Assembly (NCBI RefSeq): GCF_036237275.1
Contig: NZ_CP108352.1
Span: forward strand, 7,961,501 to 8,025,500
Origin: Streptomyces sp. NBC_01353
GTDB taxonomy: Bacteria > Actinomycetota > Actinomycetes > Streptomycetales > Streptomycetaceae
DNA: 64,000 bases
Direction of reading: 5' to 3'
Part shown: piece after piece, positions 1-8,112 of the stretch
How positions within the stretch are numbered: the first letter of the stretch is position 1
How the letters are laid out: every line of letters starts with the position of its first letter
Translations under genes and position numbers: made by a program
The notes under the pieces: generated by a model
The model's input: the letters and a program-made list of their open reading frames with translations, nothing else
Databases searched by the model: none
What the model was told of the DNA's origin: nothing

Positions 1-611
1 TTCCGTCCGGCGCGTGCCGACGCTGCCTCGAGGAGACCGCTGATGCCGGCGAAACCGCGCCGCCGCGCGTGCGCGAGCGGAGTCGTACCGTCGTGGTCCG
101 CCAGCAGGGGATCCGCCCCGGCGGTGATCAGCAGCTCGACGATCTCCTCGTGCCGGCGACAGCCGTCGCCGAGGATGACCGCCTCCAGCAGTGCGGTCCA
201 GCCGAGCCGGTTGACGTGGTCGACGTCCATCTCGGTCTCGCGCAGGACGGCCCGCACGTACGCGACATGGCCGCACTCCGCGGCGGGGATGAGCGAGGTC
301 CCGCCGAAGCGGTTGGTGAGCGTCAGATCAGGGTTCGCGCGGAGCAGTACGCGCATCATCGCCACGCTGCCCGTCACCCCGGTGACCAGCCACGGCGTGT
401 CCGCCCGGCTGTCGGGCGCGTCGGGATCGGCGCCCGCATCGACCAGCAGAGAGGCGGCGTCGACCTGGTCCGCCCGCGCGGCCACCAGCAAGGGGGTGCG
501 ACGCTCCGCGTCACGGCACTCGACGTCCGCTCCGGCACCGAGCGCTGCAGCGACCCCGGCGGTGTCCCCGCGGTGGGCGGCCGCGAGCAGCAGCCGGTCG
601 TTCGGATCCAT
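1..611 (-). CDS. Ankyrin-repeat protein (3' end cut by window edge)
   Basis: The minus strand reads an open frame from an ATG at 611 off the left edge, giving 203 visible residues starting MDPNDRLLLAAAHRGDTAGV. A GGAGAA ribosome-binding site lies just upstream. The protein is built of ankyrin repeats: turns such as GADVECRDAERRTPLLVAA, GADPDAPDSRADTP and GADPLLADHDGTTPLAHA recur at roughly 33-residue spacing. There is no signal peptide or membrane segment, so it is probably a cytoplasmic protein-binding module; its partner cannot be told. The C-terminus lies outside the window. No neighbour suggests a pathway. Confidence 0.85.
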   Translation of the reverse strand, partial: MDPNDRLLLAAAHRGDTAGVAAALGAGADVECRDAERRTPLLVAARADQVDAASLLVDAGADPDAPDSRADTPWLVTGVTGSVAMMRVLLRANPDLTLTNRFGGTSLIPAAECGHVAYVRAVLRETEMDVDHVNRLGWTALLEAVILGDGCRRHEEIVELLITAGADPLLADHDGTTPLAHARRRGFAGISGLLEAASARAGR

Positions 612-852
612 GGACGTTCTCCTTCTCGCGGCTGTCGGCAGCACGGGCGTCGTCTCTTCCCGGTGGACGGCGGAGGCGGGTCGGTCCGCTCTCCTCACCA
701 TCGTGTGCCCGCCGACACCCACCGCCGGTCGACCCGGTGGATCTCTGTGGAGCACCGTCCGGTGGACGGCAGGGTCATCCGATCGGACGACCCCCTATGT
801 GCCGCTAAAGTGATCACTTACGACCAACTCTGTTCATTCTTTTGGGGGATTC

Positions 853-1317
853 GTGCGTTTCAAGCACACTCTGGCCGGCGCCTGCGCGACGGCCGTGGCC
901 GCCCTGATCGTGCCGCTCGCCGCCACGCCCGCCGCGGCCGCCGTCCCGACCACGGGGGACTCCGTGGAGGCGACGGACTTCTCGTTCTCCGGCAGCTTCG
1001 AGATCGGGTGGCGGGCGGACAAGCTGGACCCCGTCAAGATCACGATTCGGGACCAGGCGACCGACGGCTACGCGGTCGGCGCGCGGCTGGTCACCGGCGG
1101 CACGAGCGGCAAGATCACGTGGCGGATGCGGACCATCCCGTCCGGCCAGGACACCGCCTCGTGGACGACGTACGCGGCCCCCGGCGGCTGGATCAGCTAC
1201 GCCTACTTCGAGGTCTGCAAGGTCAAGGTGAGCAACGGCGCCGTGTCGTACTGCCACACCACGCGGGTGATGAACAACCCGATCTCGGACGAGGACAACG
1301 TTCCTTTCCCGGGCTGA
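853..1317 (+). CDS. Small secreted protein of unknown function
   Basis: 154 residues from a GTG start preceded by GGGGGAT. The first 30 or so residues form a classic Sec signal peptide: MRFK, a hydrophobic AAALIVPLAA core, and an A-A-A cleavage region before VPTTGDSV. The mature part of about 124 residues is rich in Thr, Gly and Trp in alternating patterns, as in a beta-sandwich, and has two cysteines (in FEVCKVK and SYCHTT) spaced as a possible disulfide. I do not recognise a named domain. It stands alone and is followed by a degenerate tandem repeat and a strong terminator, so it is probably transcribed by itself. Confidence 0.8.
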   Translation: MRFKHTLAGACATAVAALIVPLAATPAAAAVPTTGDSVEATDFSFSGSFEIGWRADKLDPVKITIRDQATDGYAVGARLVTGGTSGKITWRMRTIPSGQDTASWTTYAAPGGWISYAYFEVCKVKVSNGAVSYCHTTRVMNNPISDEDNVPFPG

Positions 1318-1320
1318 CCG

Positions 1321-1430
1321 CGACTGCTCGCACGAGCCGAGAGTTCGCATGATCGAGAGGTCACGTGAGCCCGAGAGTTCGTGTGAGTCGATGGCTCACG
1401 CCAGTCGAGAGCTCACGCGAGTCGAGAGGA
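1321..1430. repeat. Degenerate ~17-bp tandem repeat, about six units
   Basis: Directly after the stop of the secreted protein, units beginning CGAGAG recur at 16-18 base spacing. Unit starts are near 1321, 1338, 1354, 1372, 1389, 1406 and 1423, with a typical unit reading CGAGAGCTCACGCGAGT. Copies differ at several positions. The last one runs into the terminator stem. No protein is evident. Confidence 0.6.
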
Positions 1431-1460
1431 GGGGCGCCCCGTGACGGGCGCCCCTCCTCT
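1425..1460 (+). terminator. Intrinsic-type hairpin terminator
   Basis: A perfect 15-bp stem (AGAGGAGGGGCGCCC pairing with GGGCGCCCCTCCTCT) closes a six-base loop CGTGAC. It lies between the secreted-protein gene and the RNA-repair genes. There is no T-tract, as is usual for Streptomyces terminators. Confidence 0.75.
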
Positions 1461-1538
1461 CCCGCACCACCACGAAAAGCAGTGTCCGACCAGGGTCTTC
1501 GCAGGTGAGAATGGACCATCACCGACCAGGAGGAACCC

Positions 1539-2759
1539 ATGAGCCAGGCATACCTGACTCTCCAGGAGCTGCTGCCGCCGCAGGAGTTGACCGCGGCCAT
1601 CGACGCCGGGCACGTCACCCGCAAGGCGCACCCCGAGCTGCCGCTGTCGATCTACACGTACACCCGCGCCTGCCAGTACGAGCGGATCTGGAACCGGGTG
1701 ACCACGCGCTGCCGTGGACTGGTCGCCGACGACACCACGGGCGAGATCGTCGCGCTGCCCCTGCCGAAGTTCTTCAACATCGGTGAACACGAGAGCGGTC
1801 AGCCCTATGCGCCCGCGCTGCCCGACGAGCCCTTCGACGTCTACGACAAGGTCGACGGCAGCCTCGCGGTGATCTTCCACTACGCGGGCCGTTGGCAGGT
1901 GGCCTCCAAGGGCTCCTTCATCAGCACGCAGGCGACCTGGGCGCAGCGCCGGCTCGACGCCCGGGACACCGGCGCGCTGACTCCCGGAGTCACGTACCTC
2001 GCCGAGATCCTCTACCCGCAGAACCGGATCGTCGTGGACTACGGAGACCGCCGGGACCTGGTCCTCCTCGCCGCATTCGGCCACGACGGCACGGAGGTAC
2101 CCCTGGCCGAGGCCGCCACCGCGTGGACGGAGATAGGAACGGTCGTACGGACCTGGCCCGCGATGTCCCTCACCGAACTGATCGCGCTCACCGAGTCGAA
2201 CACGCTGCCCGGTGGCCACGCCGCCACCGGCACCGACGCCGAGGGCTTCGTCCTGCGGTACGCCTCGGGCGTACGGGCCAAGGCCAAGCTGAGCGAGTAC
2301 GTACGGCTCCACAAGGTACTGACCGGGGTCACCGAGCGGGACATCTGGCGCAGCCACGGCATCCAGCGCTTCGCCGGAATGTCCGTCAAGCGGCTGGCGT
2401 CGGGCCTGGGGTGCTCGGTCGCCGAACTCGGCGGCATCAGGGCCACGGGCGGCCGGCCGCTGGACGCCCTGCTGGAACAGGTGCCGGACGAGTTCGACAC
2501 CTGGGTGCGCGGGGTCATCGCCCGGCTCGAGGACGAGGCGGCAGCCCGCGAGCACGCCATCGACGAGGCGTACAAGCGCGTCGCCCACCTGGCCGCGGAA
2601 CGGGGCGCCTTCGCCCGGGCGGTCAAGGCGCTGCCGGTCGCCCCGGAGATCCGCTCGGCCATGTTCCTGCGCCTCGACGGACGACCGACCGACCTGGTCG
2701 TCTGGCGCTCCGTCAGGCCGGAGGCGGCCGACCCGTTCACGATCGACGAGGAGAACTGA
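1539..2759 (+). CDS. T4 Rnl1-type RNA ligase
   Basis: 406 residues, ATG start with AGGAGG about 7 bases upstream. The nucleotidyltransferase motifs of T4 RNA ligase 1 are visible in order: motif I KVDGSL with the adenylated lysine at about residue 104, a Rnl1-like VASKGSF near 121-127, motif III-like EILYPQNRIVVDY near 156-168, motif IV EGFVLRY near 235-241, and motif V KAK near 248-250 followed by KLSEYVRLHK. The C-terminal third is helical, like the tRNA-recognition domain of Rnl1. Such enzymes join 3'-OH and 5'-phosphate RNA ends with ATP. Two bases after its stop comes a kinase-phosphatase that would make those ends, so the pair forms a complete end-healing and sealing system. Family assignment is from motifs; the substrate (for example cleaved tRNA anticodon loops) is inferred from T4. 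Confidence 0.88.
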   Translation: MSQAYLTLQELLPPQELTAAIDAGHVTRKAHPELPLSIYTYTRACQYERIWNRVTTRCRGLVADDTTGEIVALPLPKFFNIGEHESGQPYAPALPDEPFDVYDKVDGSLAVIFHYAGRWQVASKGSFISTQATWAQRRLDARDTGALTPGVTYLAEILYPQNRIVVDYGDRRDLVLLAAFGHDGTEVPLAEAATAWTEIGTVVRTWPAMSLTELIALTESNTLPGGHAATGTDAEGFVLRYASGVRAKAKLSEYVRLHKVLTGVTERDIWRSHGIQRFAGMSVKRLASGLGCSVAELGGIRATGGRPLDALLEQVPDEFDTWVRGVIARLEDEAAAREHAIDEAYKRVAHLAAERGAFARAVKALPVAPEIRSAMFLRLDGRPTDLVVWRSVRPEAADPFTIDEEN

Positions 2760-2761
2760 CC

Positions 2762-3679
2762 GTGCCCGTAGTACACGTCATGACGGGCCTCCCCGCCTCG
2801 GGGAAGACCACGGCCGCCCGGCGGCTGCAGGCGGAGTCCGAGGGCCGGATGCGCCGCGTCAACCTCGACGACCTGCGCACGATGCTCGACATCCCCGCCC
2901 CCGAGCGCGGGCGCTCGCACGCGCACGAGCGGACCGTCCTCGACATCCAGGACGCCGCGGTCCGCTCGGCCGTCGAGGGTGGCTTCGACGTGGTCGTCGA
3001 CAACACGCACCTGACCCCGCACATCCCCAAGCGGCTCATCGCCGCCGTCACCGGCGTCGACGCCGACTTCGTCGTGCACGACTTCACCGACGTGCCCGTG
3101 GAGGAGTGCGTACGACGCGACGCCGCGCGCGAGCGATACGTCGGCGAGGAGATCATCCGCATCCTGGCCGACAAGCACGCCAAGGCCACCCGCGGCGGCT
3201 GGCGGCTGACCGCCGAGTGGCTGAGCAGGCGGCCCTCGGCCGCGCCCTACGTCCCCGACCCGGCGCTGCCGTCGGCGGTGATGTGCGACATCGACGGCAC
3301 GCTCGCGCTGCGCGGTGACCGAGGCCCGTACGACTTCTCGCGCTGCGACCTCGACTTGATCAACGTCTCGGTACGGCAGGCCCTGCGAGCCTTCCGTAGC
3401 GCCGAGAACGACACGATCGTCCTGGTCTCGGGCCGCAGCGAGGACCACCGGGTGATGACCGAGGCGTGGCTCGCGCAGCACGGAGTCCCCTACGACGAGC
3501 TGTGGATGCGAGCCTCGGACGACGGCCGCAGCGACGACATCGTGAAGGCCGAACTCTTCGACGCGCACGTGCGCCACCGCTACGCGGTACGGGTCTCGCT
3601 CGACGACCGCGACCGTGTGGTCGCCCTCTGGCGCCACATGGGCCTGCCGACCTGGCAGGTCAACTACGGCAACTTCTAG
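2762..3679 (+). CDS. Polynucleotide 5'-kinase / 3'-phosphatase (T4 Pnkp-like)
   Basis: 305 residues; the GTG at 2762 is chosen because it lies two bases after the ligase stop with GAGGAGAA upstream, implying translational coupling. The N-terminal half is a P-loop kinase: GLPASGKTT at residues 9-17, NLDDLR near 34-39, and a helical lid with Arg residues near 118-125. The C-terminal half is a HAD phosphatase: DIDGTLA with D176 and D178, then VSGR near 222-225 and SLDDRDRV near the end. Kinase first and phosphatase second is the T4 Pnkp order and length. It would phosphorylate 5'-OH ends and remove 3'-phosphate or 2',3'-cyclic phosphate, preparing RNA for the neighbouring ligase. No prophage genes are nearby. 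Confidence 0.9.
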   Translation: MPVVHVMTGLPASGKTTAARRLQAESEGRMRRVNLDDLRTMLDIPAPERGRSHAHERTVLDIQDAAVRSAVEGGFDVVVDNTHLTPHIPKRLIAAVTGVDADFVVHDFTDVPVEECVRRDAARERYVGEEIIRILADKHAKATRGGWRLTAEWLSRRPSAAPYVPDPALPSAVMCDIDGTLALRGDRGPYDFSRCDLDLINVSVRQALRAFRSAENDTIVLVSGRSEDHRVMTEAWLAQHGVPYDELWMRASDDGRSDDIVKAELFDAHVRHRYAVRVSLDDRDRVVALWRHMGLPTWQVNYGNF

Positions 3680-3777
3680 GCCCTGTCCGGGCGCCAGGCA
3701 GAGGCGCGCCCGGCTTCGGGATCGTGGGCTTCGTCTCGTAGGGCACTGGAGAGCCCAGGGCCATCTCCAGGACCGCG

Positions 3778-4473
3778 TTACTTCCGGGCCGCGTCGAGGA
3801 GGATCCGGGCCAGCTCGTGCGGCTGGGAGAACATGGGCCAGTGGCCCGTGTCCATCCGCACGAGCTCCCAGCGCTCGCTCTTCAGCAGCGCCGCCACGTC
3901 GTTGTTCGGTTCGGCGCCGTCCAACAGGCACTTGATGTACGTCGCCGGCAGCTCGCCGAGCGGGCGGGCCAGTTCGGCGGGTTCGGTGAGCGAGGCGCCC
4001 GGGTGGGGAGTCGAGCCGACGATCCGGGCGATCTGGGCGTCGTCGAGGCCCTGTCCCGCGTAGTCGGCCGCGCCGAGCGGCGCCCAGAAGCCTCCGTTCT
4101 CGGCGATCGAACGCTCCACCATCGCCCGGCCGTCCGGCCACGCGGAGACGAACGACTCCCCGTCGGCGGGCACGTTGGAGTCGACGAAGACCACCCGGGC
4201 CAGCCGGTCGCCGATCCGCTCGGCGGCCTGGCCCACCGGGATGCCCGCGTAGCTGTGCCCCACCAGGACGACATCACGCAGATCGAGCCGCTCGACCACG
4301 TCGACGATGTCCGCCACATGTGCCTGCTGCCCTGCCTCGACGCCCCGCCGCTCGGCGAGCCCGGACAGCGTCACCGCATGTACCCCATGACCGCCCGCCT
4401 GCAACTCGGGCACCACCTCGTCCCACGCCCACGCTCCGAGCCATGTCCCTGCCACCAGTACGTATTCGCTCAT
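3778..4473 (-). CDS. Alpha/beta hydrolase (esterase-like)
   Basis: 231 residues from ATG at 4473. The alpha/beta hydrolase fold is shown by VLVAGTWLGAWAWDEV at the N-terminus (oxyanion-hole region), the nucleophile elbow GHSYAG near residue 84 with the catalytic Ser, an acidic residue region after strand 6, and the C-terminal DTGHWPMFSQPHELA carrying the catalytic His. The pattern matches the small esterase / salicylate-esterase-like group widespread in Streptomyces. There is no signal peptide, so it acts in the cytoplasm. It is transcribed alone, converging on the kinase-phosphatase gene. The substrate cannot be told. Confidence 0.85.
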   Translation of the reverse strand: MSEYVLVAGTWLGAWAWDEVVPELQAGGHGVHAVTLSGLAERRGVEAGQQAHVADIVDVVERLDLRDVVLVGHSYAGIPVGQAAERIGDRLARVVFVDSNVPADGESFVSAWPDGRAMVERSIAENGGFWAPLGAADYAGQGLDDAQIARIVGSTPHPGASLTEPAELARPLGELPATYIKCLLDGAEPNNDVAALLKSERWELVRMDTGHWPMFSQPHELARILLDAARK

Positions 4474-4607
4474 GGCGGCAACGTAGCGGAGGGGTCTGAC
4501 ATCGGGACGCCCGAGGATCTGGCCGGCGGCGCTCGCCGTGCACGGCCCGCCCGTCCGGCCTGCCTGGGTGAGGGGAGATGCCTTCGGCTGCTGGCAGGAG
4601 GCCTTCC

Positions 4608-4903
4608 ATGAGTAGCTCGCACGTGCCTTCACAGGCGCGCTGGCGCCGGGTCTGCGTGGTTCTGGCCGCGACCGGCATGTTGGCCGTCCCCGCCTCCGCC
4701 GGGTCGCGCTCTCGATCCCCGCAGCCGCCCCTACCGTGTACAGCGTCCCGGCCGTCCCGTCCGCCACGAACGGCGAGTTCGTCGAACTCACCCCGGCCGC
4801 GGAGGCCCGCTTGGACAACGCGATCCGGGACGTCATGCGGGAGGCCCAGATCCCGGGTGTGATGGTCTCACTCTCCGCTCCCGGCAAGGGAGAGTACGTC
4901 AAG
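4608..4903 (+). pseudogene. 5' remnant of a secreted serine hydrolase (beta-lactamase / DD-carboxypeptidase type)
   Basis: A strong AGGAGG precedes ATG 4608 and a signal peptide (MSSSHVPSQARWRR, a hydrophobic stretch, ending MLAVPASAG). A frameshift near 4703-4712 moves the reading into another frame, which continues VALSIPAAAPTVYSV and then LTPAAEARLDNAIRDVMREA and QIPGVMVSLSAPGKGEYVK, the typical N-terminal part of class C-like serine hydrolases. The SxxK, YxN and later motifs are absent. At about 4904 the sequence passes without a break into lutB. It is clearly a remnant created by deletion or recombination plus a frameshift. Confidence 0.8.
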
Positions 4904-5133
4904 ACCCCGTACGCCTCCACTCTCTGCGGCGCCTGCTACGACGTCTGCCCCGTCGCCATCGACATCCCCGAAGTCCTCGTCCACCTCCGCGAACGCATCG
5001 CCCAAGGCGGGCCGGTCACCCGCGACGGTAAGGCCTGGACAGCGACGAGGGACCTGCCCACCATGCCGACCGAACCCTCCCAGACCGGTGGCAGCGCACG
5101 CACGGCGCGGCAGCGAAGGAGACCGGCCGATGA
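4904..5133 (+). pseudogene. lutB: Remnant of lutB (lactate-utilisation iron-sulfur protein)
   Basis: Only C-terminal parts of LutB remain. TPYASTLCGACYDVCPVAID carries the CxxCxxxCP iron-sulfur motif and is followed by IPEVLVHLRERI. After a deletion, GKAWTATRDLP appears, and after a frameshift near 5080 the normal tail RWQRTHGAAAKETGR and a TGA at 5131-5133. The TGA overlaps the lutC start in the ATGA fashion of intact lutBC operons. The main iron-sulfur body of about 350 residues is missing, so it cannot work. Identification is from memory of LutB tails in Streptomyces. Confidence 0.75.
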
Positions 5134-5534
5134 GCGGCAGGGACGTCAACCTGGGGCGGATTCGGCGCGCGCTCGGCCCGCACGAGGCCCCCGGGCACGT
5201 ACGAGCACGCTGTCGAGCAGGCCATCGACCGCGACTATCTGCGCGAGCACGGGTCACGGATGACGGAACGGACGGTCGACCTGTTGGCCGAGAACCTCGC
5301 CGACTACCGGGCGATCGTGCACCGCACGGACGCCGAGGAGCTTCCGTATCTGATCACGAGGCTGCTCGCCGCGCGGGGGCCCCGGTACGTCCTCGTGCCT
5401 TTCGGGCTGCCGCACGAGTGGATGTCGGTCGCGGATCCCACCCGGGTCCACGACCGGGCCGTGAGCACCTCTACCGAGTGGAAGGAGTACCCGGCCCACG
5501 CACCCTGGAGGTCGTACTGGTGGGCGGGGCCTGA
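5130..5534 (+). pseudogene. lutC: Remnant of lutC (lactate-utilisation protein C)
   Basis: The start (MSGRDVNLGRIRRALGPHEAP) and the end (YRVEGVPGPRTLEVVLVGGA, then TGA at 5532-5534) lie in one frame. The middle (GTYEHAVEQAIDRDYLREHG and MTERTVDLLAENLADYRAIV) lies in another. A frameshift near 5190 and an internal deletion near 5480 explain this. The central LutC region with the conserved TGCAVA...ETGTIVLD block is lost. This is a broken gene directly following the lutB remnant and ending 40 bases before the next intact gene. Confidence 0.75.
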
Positions 5535-5574
5535 TCCCCGGCCGCTCCCGCCCCACCGCGTCTACCCTGGGTGT

Positions 5575-6687
5575 ATGGGCAGTGACCTGGTCGGACTGTT
5601 CCTCTGCGGCGATGTGATGCTGGGCCGCGGGGTCGACCAGATCCTTCCCCATCCCGGCGATCCGGCTCTCCGCGAGCGGTATGTGCATGATGCACGGTCC
5701 TATGTGGCGCTCGCGGAGGCGGTGAACGGACCCATTCCCCACCGCGTGGACTTCGCCTATCCCTGGGGCGTCGCGCTCGGCGCCCTCGACGACGTCGCGC
5801 CCGACGTCCGGATCACCAACCTGGAGACGGCCGTCACCACGAACAGCGAGTTCGCCCCCGGCAAGGCGGTCCACTACCGGATGCACCCGGAGAACCTGCC
5901 GAGCCTGACGGCCGTCCGCCCCGATGTCTGTGTGCTGGCCAACAACCACGTCCTGGACTACGGCCGGGCCGGTCTCGACGACACCCTCGCCGCGCTCTCC
6001 GCGAGCGGGCTGCGCACGGTGGGAGCCGGCCGGAACACCGAGGAGGCCGGTCGGCCCGCCGTCGTCGACCTCCCCGGCGGCGGACGGCTCGTCGTCCACG
6101 CCCTGGGCATGGCCTCCAGCGGTATCCCGAGCTACTGGGCCGCCACGGACGAGCTGGGCGGCGTCCACTTCGCCGCCGCGCCGACCGACGCCACCGCCAC
6201 CCGCCTCACCACCCGGATACGGGAGACCAAGAGACCGGGCGACATCGTCGTGGTGTCGGTCCACTGGGGTTCGAACTGGGGTTACGCGCTCTCCCGCGCC
6301 GACGTCGACTTCGCGCACGCCCTGATCGACAGCGGCGCCGACATCGTGCACGGGCACTCCTCGCACCACCCCCGGCCCGTGGAGGTGTACCGGGGCAGAC
6401 TCGTCCTCCACGGCTGCGGCGACCTGATCAACGACTACGAGGGCATCACGGGCTACGAGCAGTACCGCGACGACCTGCGGCTGCTCCCCGTCGCCTCGGT
6501 GAGGCCCGAAGACGGCGGACTCCAGGAGGTGCGCATCATTCCCCTGCGGGCCAAGCGCATGAGGCTGGAGCACGCCCCCGGCCGGGATGCGCGGTGGCTC
6601 CACGACGTACTCGGCCGGACGAGCCGGCCCTACGGCGCGCAGGTCGCCCTCGACGAGGACGGAACCCTCGTCGCCCGTCCCGCCTGA
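5575..6687 (+). CDS. CapA-family protein (PGA_cap metallophosphatase-like)
   Basis: 370 residues from ATG 5575, chosen because the domain starts at once (LVGLFLCGDVMLGRGVDQIL) and upstream sequence belongs to the lutC remnant. Signature blocks of the CapA / poly-gamma-glutamate family are present: GDVMLGRGVD near residue 12, NLETAVT near 85, VCVLANNHVLDYG near 120, VVVSVHWGSNWGY near 225, and DIVHGHSSHHPRP near 250 with clustered metal-binding His and Asp. Members have a calcineurin-like fold; in Bacillus CapA takes part in poly-gamma-glutamate export. There is no signal peptide or capB/capC neighbour here, so the actual role is open. Confidence 0.85.
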   Translation: MGSDLVGLFLCGDVMLGRGVDQILPHPGDPALRERYVHDARSYVALAEAVNGPIPHRVDFAYPWGVALGALDDVAPDVRITNLETAVTTNSEFAPGKAVHYRMHPENLPSLTAVRPDVCVLANNHVLDYGRAGLDDTLAALSASGLRTVGAGRNTEEAGRPAVVDLPGGGRLVVHALGMASSGIPSYWAATDELGGVHFAAAPTDATATRLTTRIRETKRPGDIVVVSVHWGSNWGYALSRADVDFAHALIDSGADIVHGHSSHHPRPVEVYRGRLVLHGCGDLINDYEGITGYEQYRDDLRLLPVASVRPEDGGLQEVRIIPLRAKRMRLEHAPGRDARWLHDVLGRTSRPYGAQVALDEDGTLVARPA

Positions 6688-6745
6688 CGGGACACGGCAC
6701 GGCACCGACCGCGCGCACGCTCCGGACCAGGGAGACGAGCGGGAC

Positions 6746-8023
6746 ATGTACTTCACCGATCGTACGGACGCCGGACGGCAACTAGCCGCCCGCCTGGACC
6801 ATCTCAAGGGCCACGACGTCGTGGTCCTGGGCCTTCCGCGCGGCGGCGTGCCGGTCGCCGAACAGGTTGCCGACGCACTCGGGGCTCCACTCGACGTCTG
6901 TCTCGTACGCAAGTTGGGGGTGCCCTTCCAGCCCGAGCTGGCCATGGGCGCCATCGGGGAGGGGGACGTGCGGGTGCTCAACGACAACGTGCTGGTCGAG
7001 ACCGGCGTCTCCGACCGTGACGTCGCCGCGGTCGAGGAACGGGAACGGGCGCTGTTGCGCCGGCGGGCCGAGCGTTATCGCGGGACGACGCCACCGGCCC
7101 GCCTCGACGGCCGTACGGCCGTGGTCGTCGACGACGGACTGGCGACGGGTGCCACAGCACTCGCCGCCTGCCGGGTCGTCCGCGCACGGGGGGCCGCGCG
7201 GATCGTGCTCGCGGTCCCGGTCGCACCGGCCGGTTGGCCGGCCCGCATCGGCGGGGAGGCGGACGAGACGGCCAGCGTGCACGAGCCGGAGTTCTTCTAC
7301 GCGATCGGCCAGTTCTACGAGGACTTCTCGCAGACCGCCGACGAGGAGGTCCTCGCCTGCCTGGCGCGCAACCGCGCCGCGCGCGGCGCGGGCGCGACGG
7401 ACGCGGAAGTACGTATCAAGGTAGGGGAGTTGGATTTGGCAGGGCATCTGGTGGTGCCTCAGGGCGCGGCAGGGGTCGTCCTGTTCGCCCACGGCAGCGG
7501 CAGCAGCCGGCACAGCCCCCGTAATCGCGCCGTCGCGGAGGACCTGAACCGAGCCGGCCTCGGTACGCTCCTTTTCGACCTGCTCACCGAGGAGGAAGCA
7601 GCCGACCGGGCCAACGTGTTCGACACCGAACTCCTGGCCGACCGTCTGGCCCGGGCCACGGCGTGGCTCGGGGGACAGCCCGGCATCGGCGGGCTGCGCA
7701 CCGGTTACTTCGGCGCCAGCACCGGCGCGGCGGCCGCCCTCTGGGCCGCCTCCGACCCTGCCGCAACCGTGGCCGCCGTGGTCTCCCGCGGCGGACGCCC
7801 GGACCTCGCCGGTCCACGTCTCGCCGCCGTACGCGCCCCCACCCTCCTCATCGTCGGCGGCCACGACCCCCTTGTCGTGGACCTGAACGAACAGGCGCAA
7901 CGTCAACTGCGCTGCGAGAACGAGCTCGTGATCGTCCCCGGCGCCACTCATCTCTTCGAGGAACCGGGCACCTTGGAACGCGTCGGTGAACTCGCGGCCG
8001 GTTGGTTCGGCGACCACTTCTGA
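6746..8023 (+). CDS. Phosphoribosyltransferase fused to an alpha/beta (dienelactone-type) hydrolase
   Basis: 425 residues, ATG 6746. Residues 1-215 are a type I phosphoribosyltransferase: VVLGLPRGGVPVAEQVADAL at the N-terminus and the PRPP-binding VVVDDGLATGATALAA near 130-145. Residues 225-425 are an alpha/beta hydrolase: VVLFAHGSGSSRHSPRN, nucleophile elbow TGYFGASTGAAAAL, DPLVVDLNEQA for the acid and GATHLFEEPG for the His. This two-domain arrangement occurs in other actinobacteria, but the shared job is unknown. A 7-bp hairpin (8020-8042) overlaps the stop and may be a weak terminator. It follows the CapA-like gene by 58 bases, possibly as one transcript. Confidence 0.88.
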   Translation: MYFTDRTDAGRQLAARLDHLKGHDVVVLGLPRGGVPVAEQVADALGAPLDVCLVRKLGVPFQPELAMGAIGEGDVRVLNDNVLVETGVSDRDVAAVEERERALLRRRAERYRGTTPPARLDGRTAVVVDDGLATGATALAACRVVRARGAARIVLAVPVAPAGWPARIGGEADETASVHEPEFFYAIGQFYEDFSQTADEEVLACLARNRAARGAGATDAEVRIKVGELDLAGHLVVPQGAAGVVLFAHGSGSSRHSPRNRAVAEDLNRAGLGTLLFDLLTEEEAADRANVFDTELLADRLARATAWLGGQPGIGGLRTGYFGASTGAAAALWAASDPAATVAAVVSRGGRPDLAGPRLAAVRAPTLLIVGGHDPLVVDLNEQAQRQLRCENELVIVPGATHLFEEPGTLERVGELAAGWFGDHF

Positions 8024-8050
8024 ACGGCCCCGTAGCGTTCAGCTCCCATA

Positions 8051-8112
8051 CGTTGCAACGAGCAGCGTGAAAGTCGTTGCGTTAGCCTCCAGGGCCGTTG
8101 CAACGATTTCAC
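8051..8112. promoter_or_regulatory. Pair of CGTTGCAACG palindromes within a larger inverted repeat
   Basis: The 10-bp palindrome CGTTGCAACG occurs at 8051-8060 and again at 8096-8105, 45 bases apart. In addition GTGAAAGTCGTTGC (8067-8080) is mirrored by GCAACGATTTCAC (8100-8112). Further GTTGC/GCAAC half-sites lie at 8154-8158 and 8172-8176. It precedes the DUF4097 gene and looks like an operator region; the binding protein is unknown. Confidence 0.5.

Noticed and set aside
1321-1430. Possible CRISPR array
   Set aside because: Units are 16-18 bases, contiguous and degenerate, with no spacers and no cas genes.
1539-3679. RNA-repair genes as part of a prophage
   Set aside because: No integrase, capsid, tail or att-like repeats nearby, and base composition looks like the rest of the window.
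2039-4141. A long open frame on the minus strand opposite the RNA-repair genes
   Set aside because: It is a GC-bias shadow: the protein is Arg/Gly/Pro-rich, has no motif and lies opposite two genes with clear catalytic motifs.
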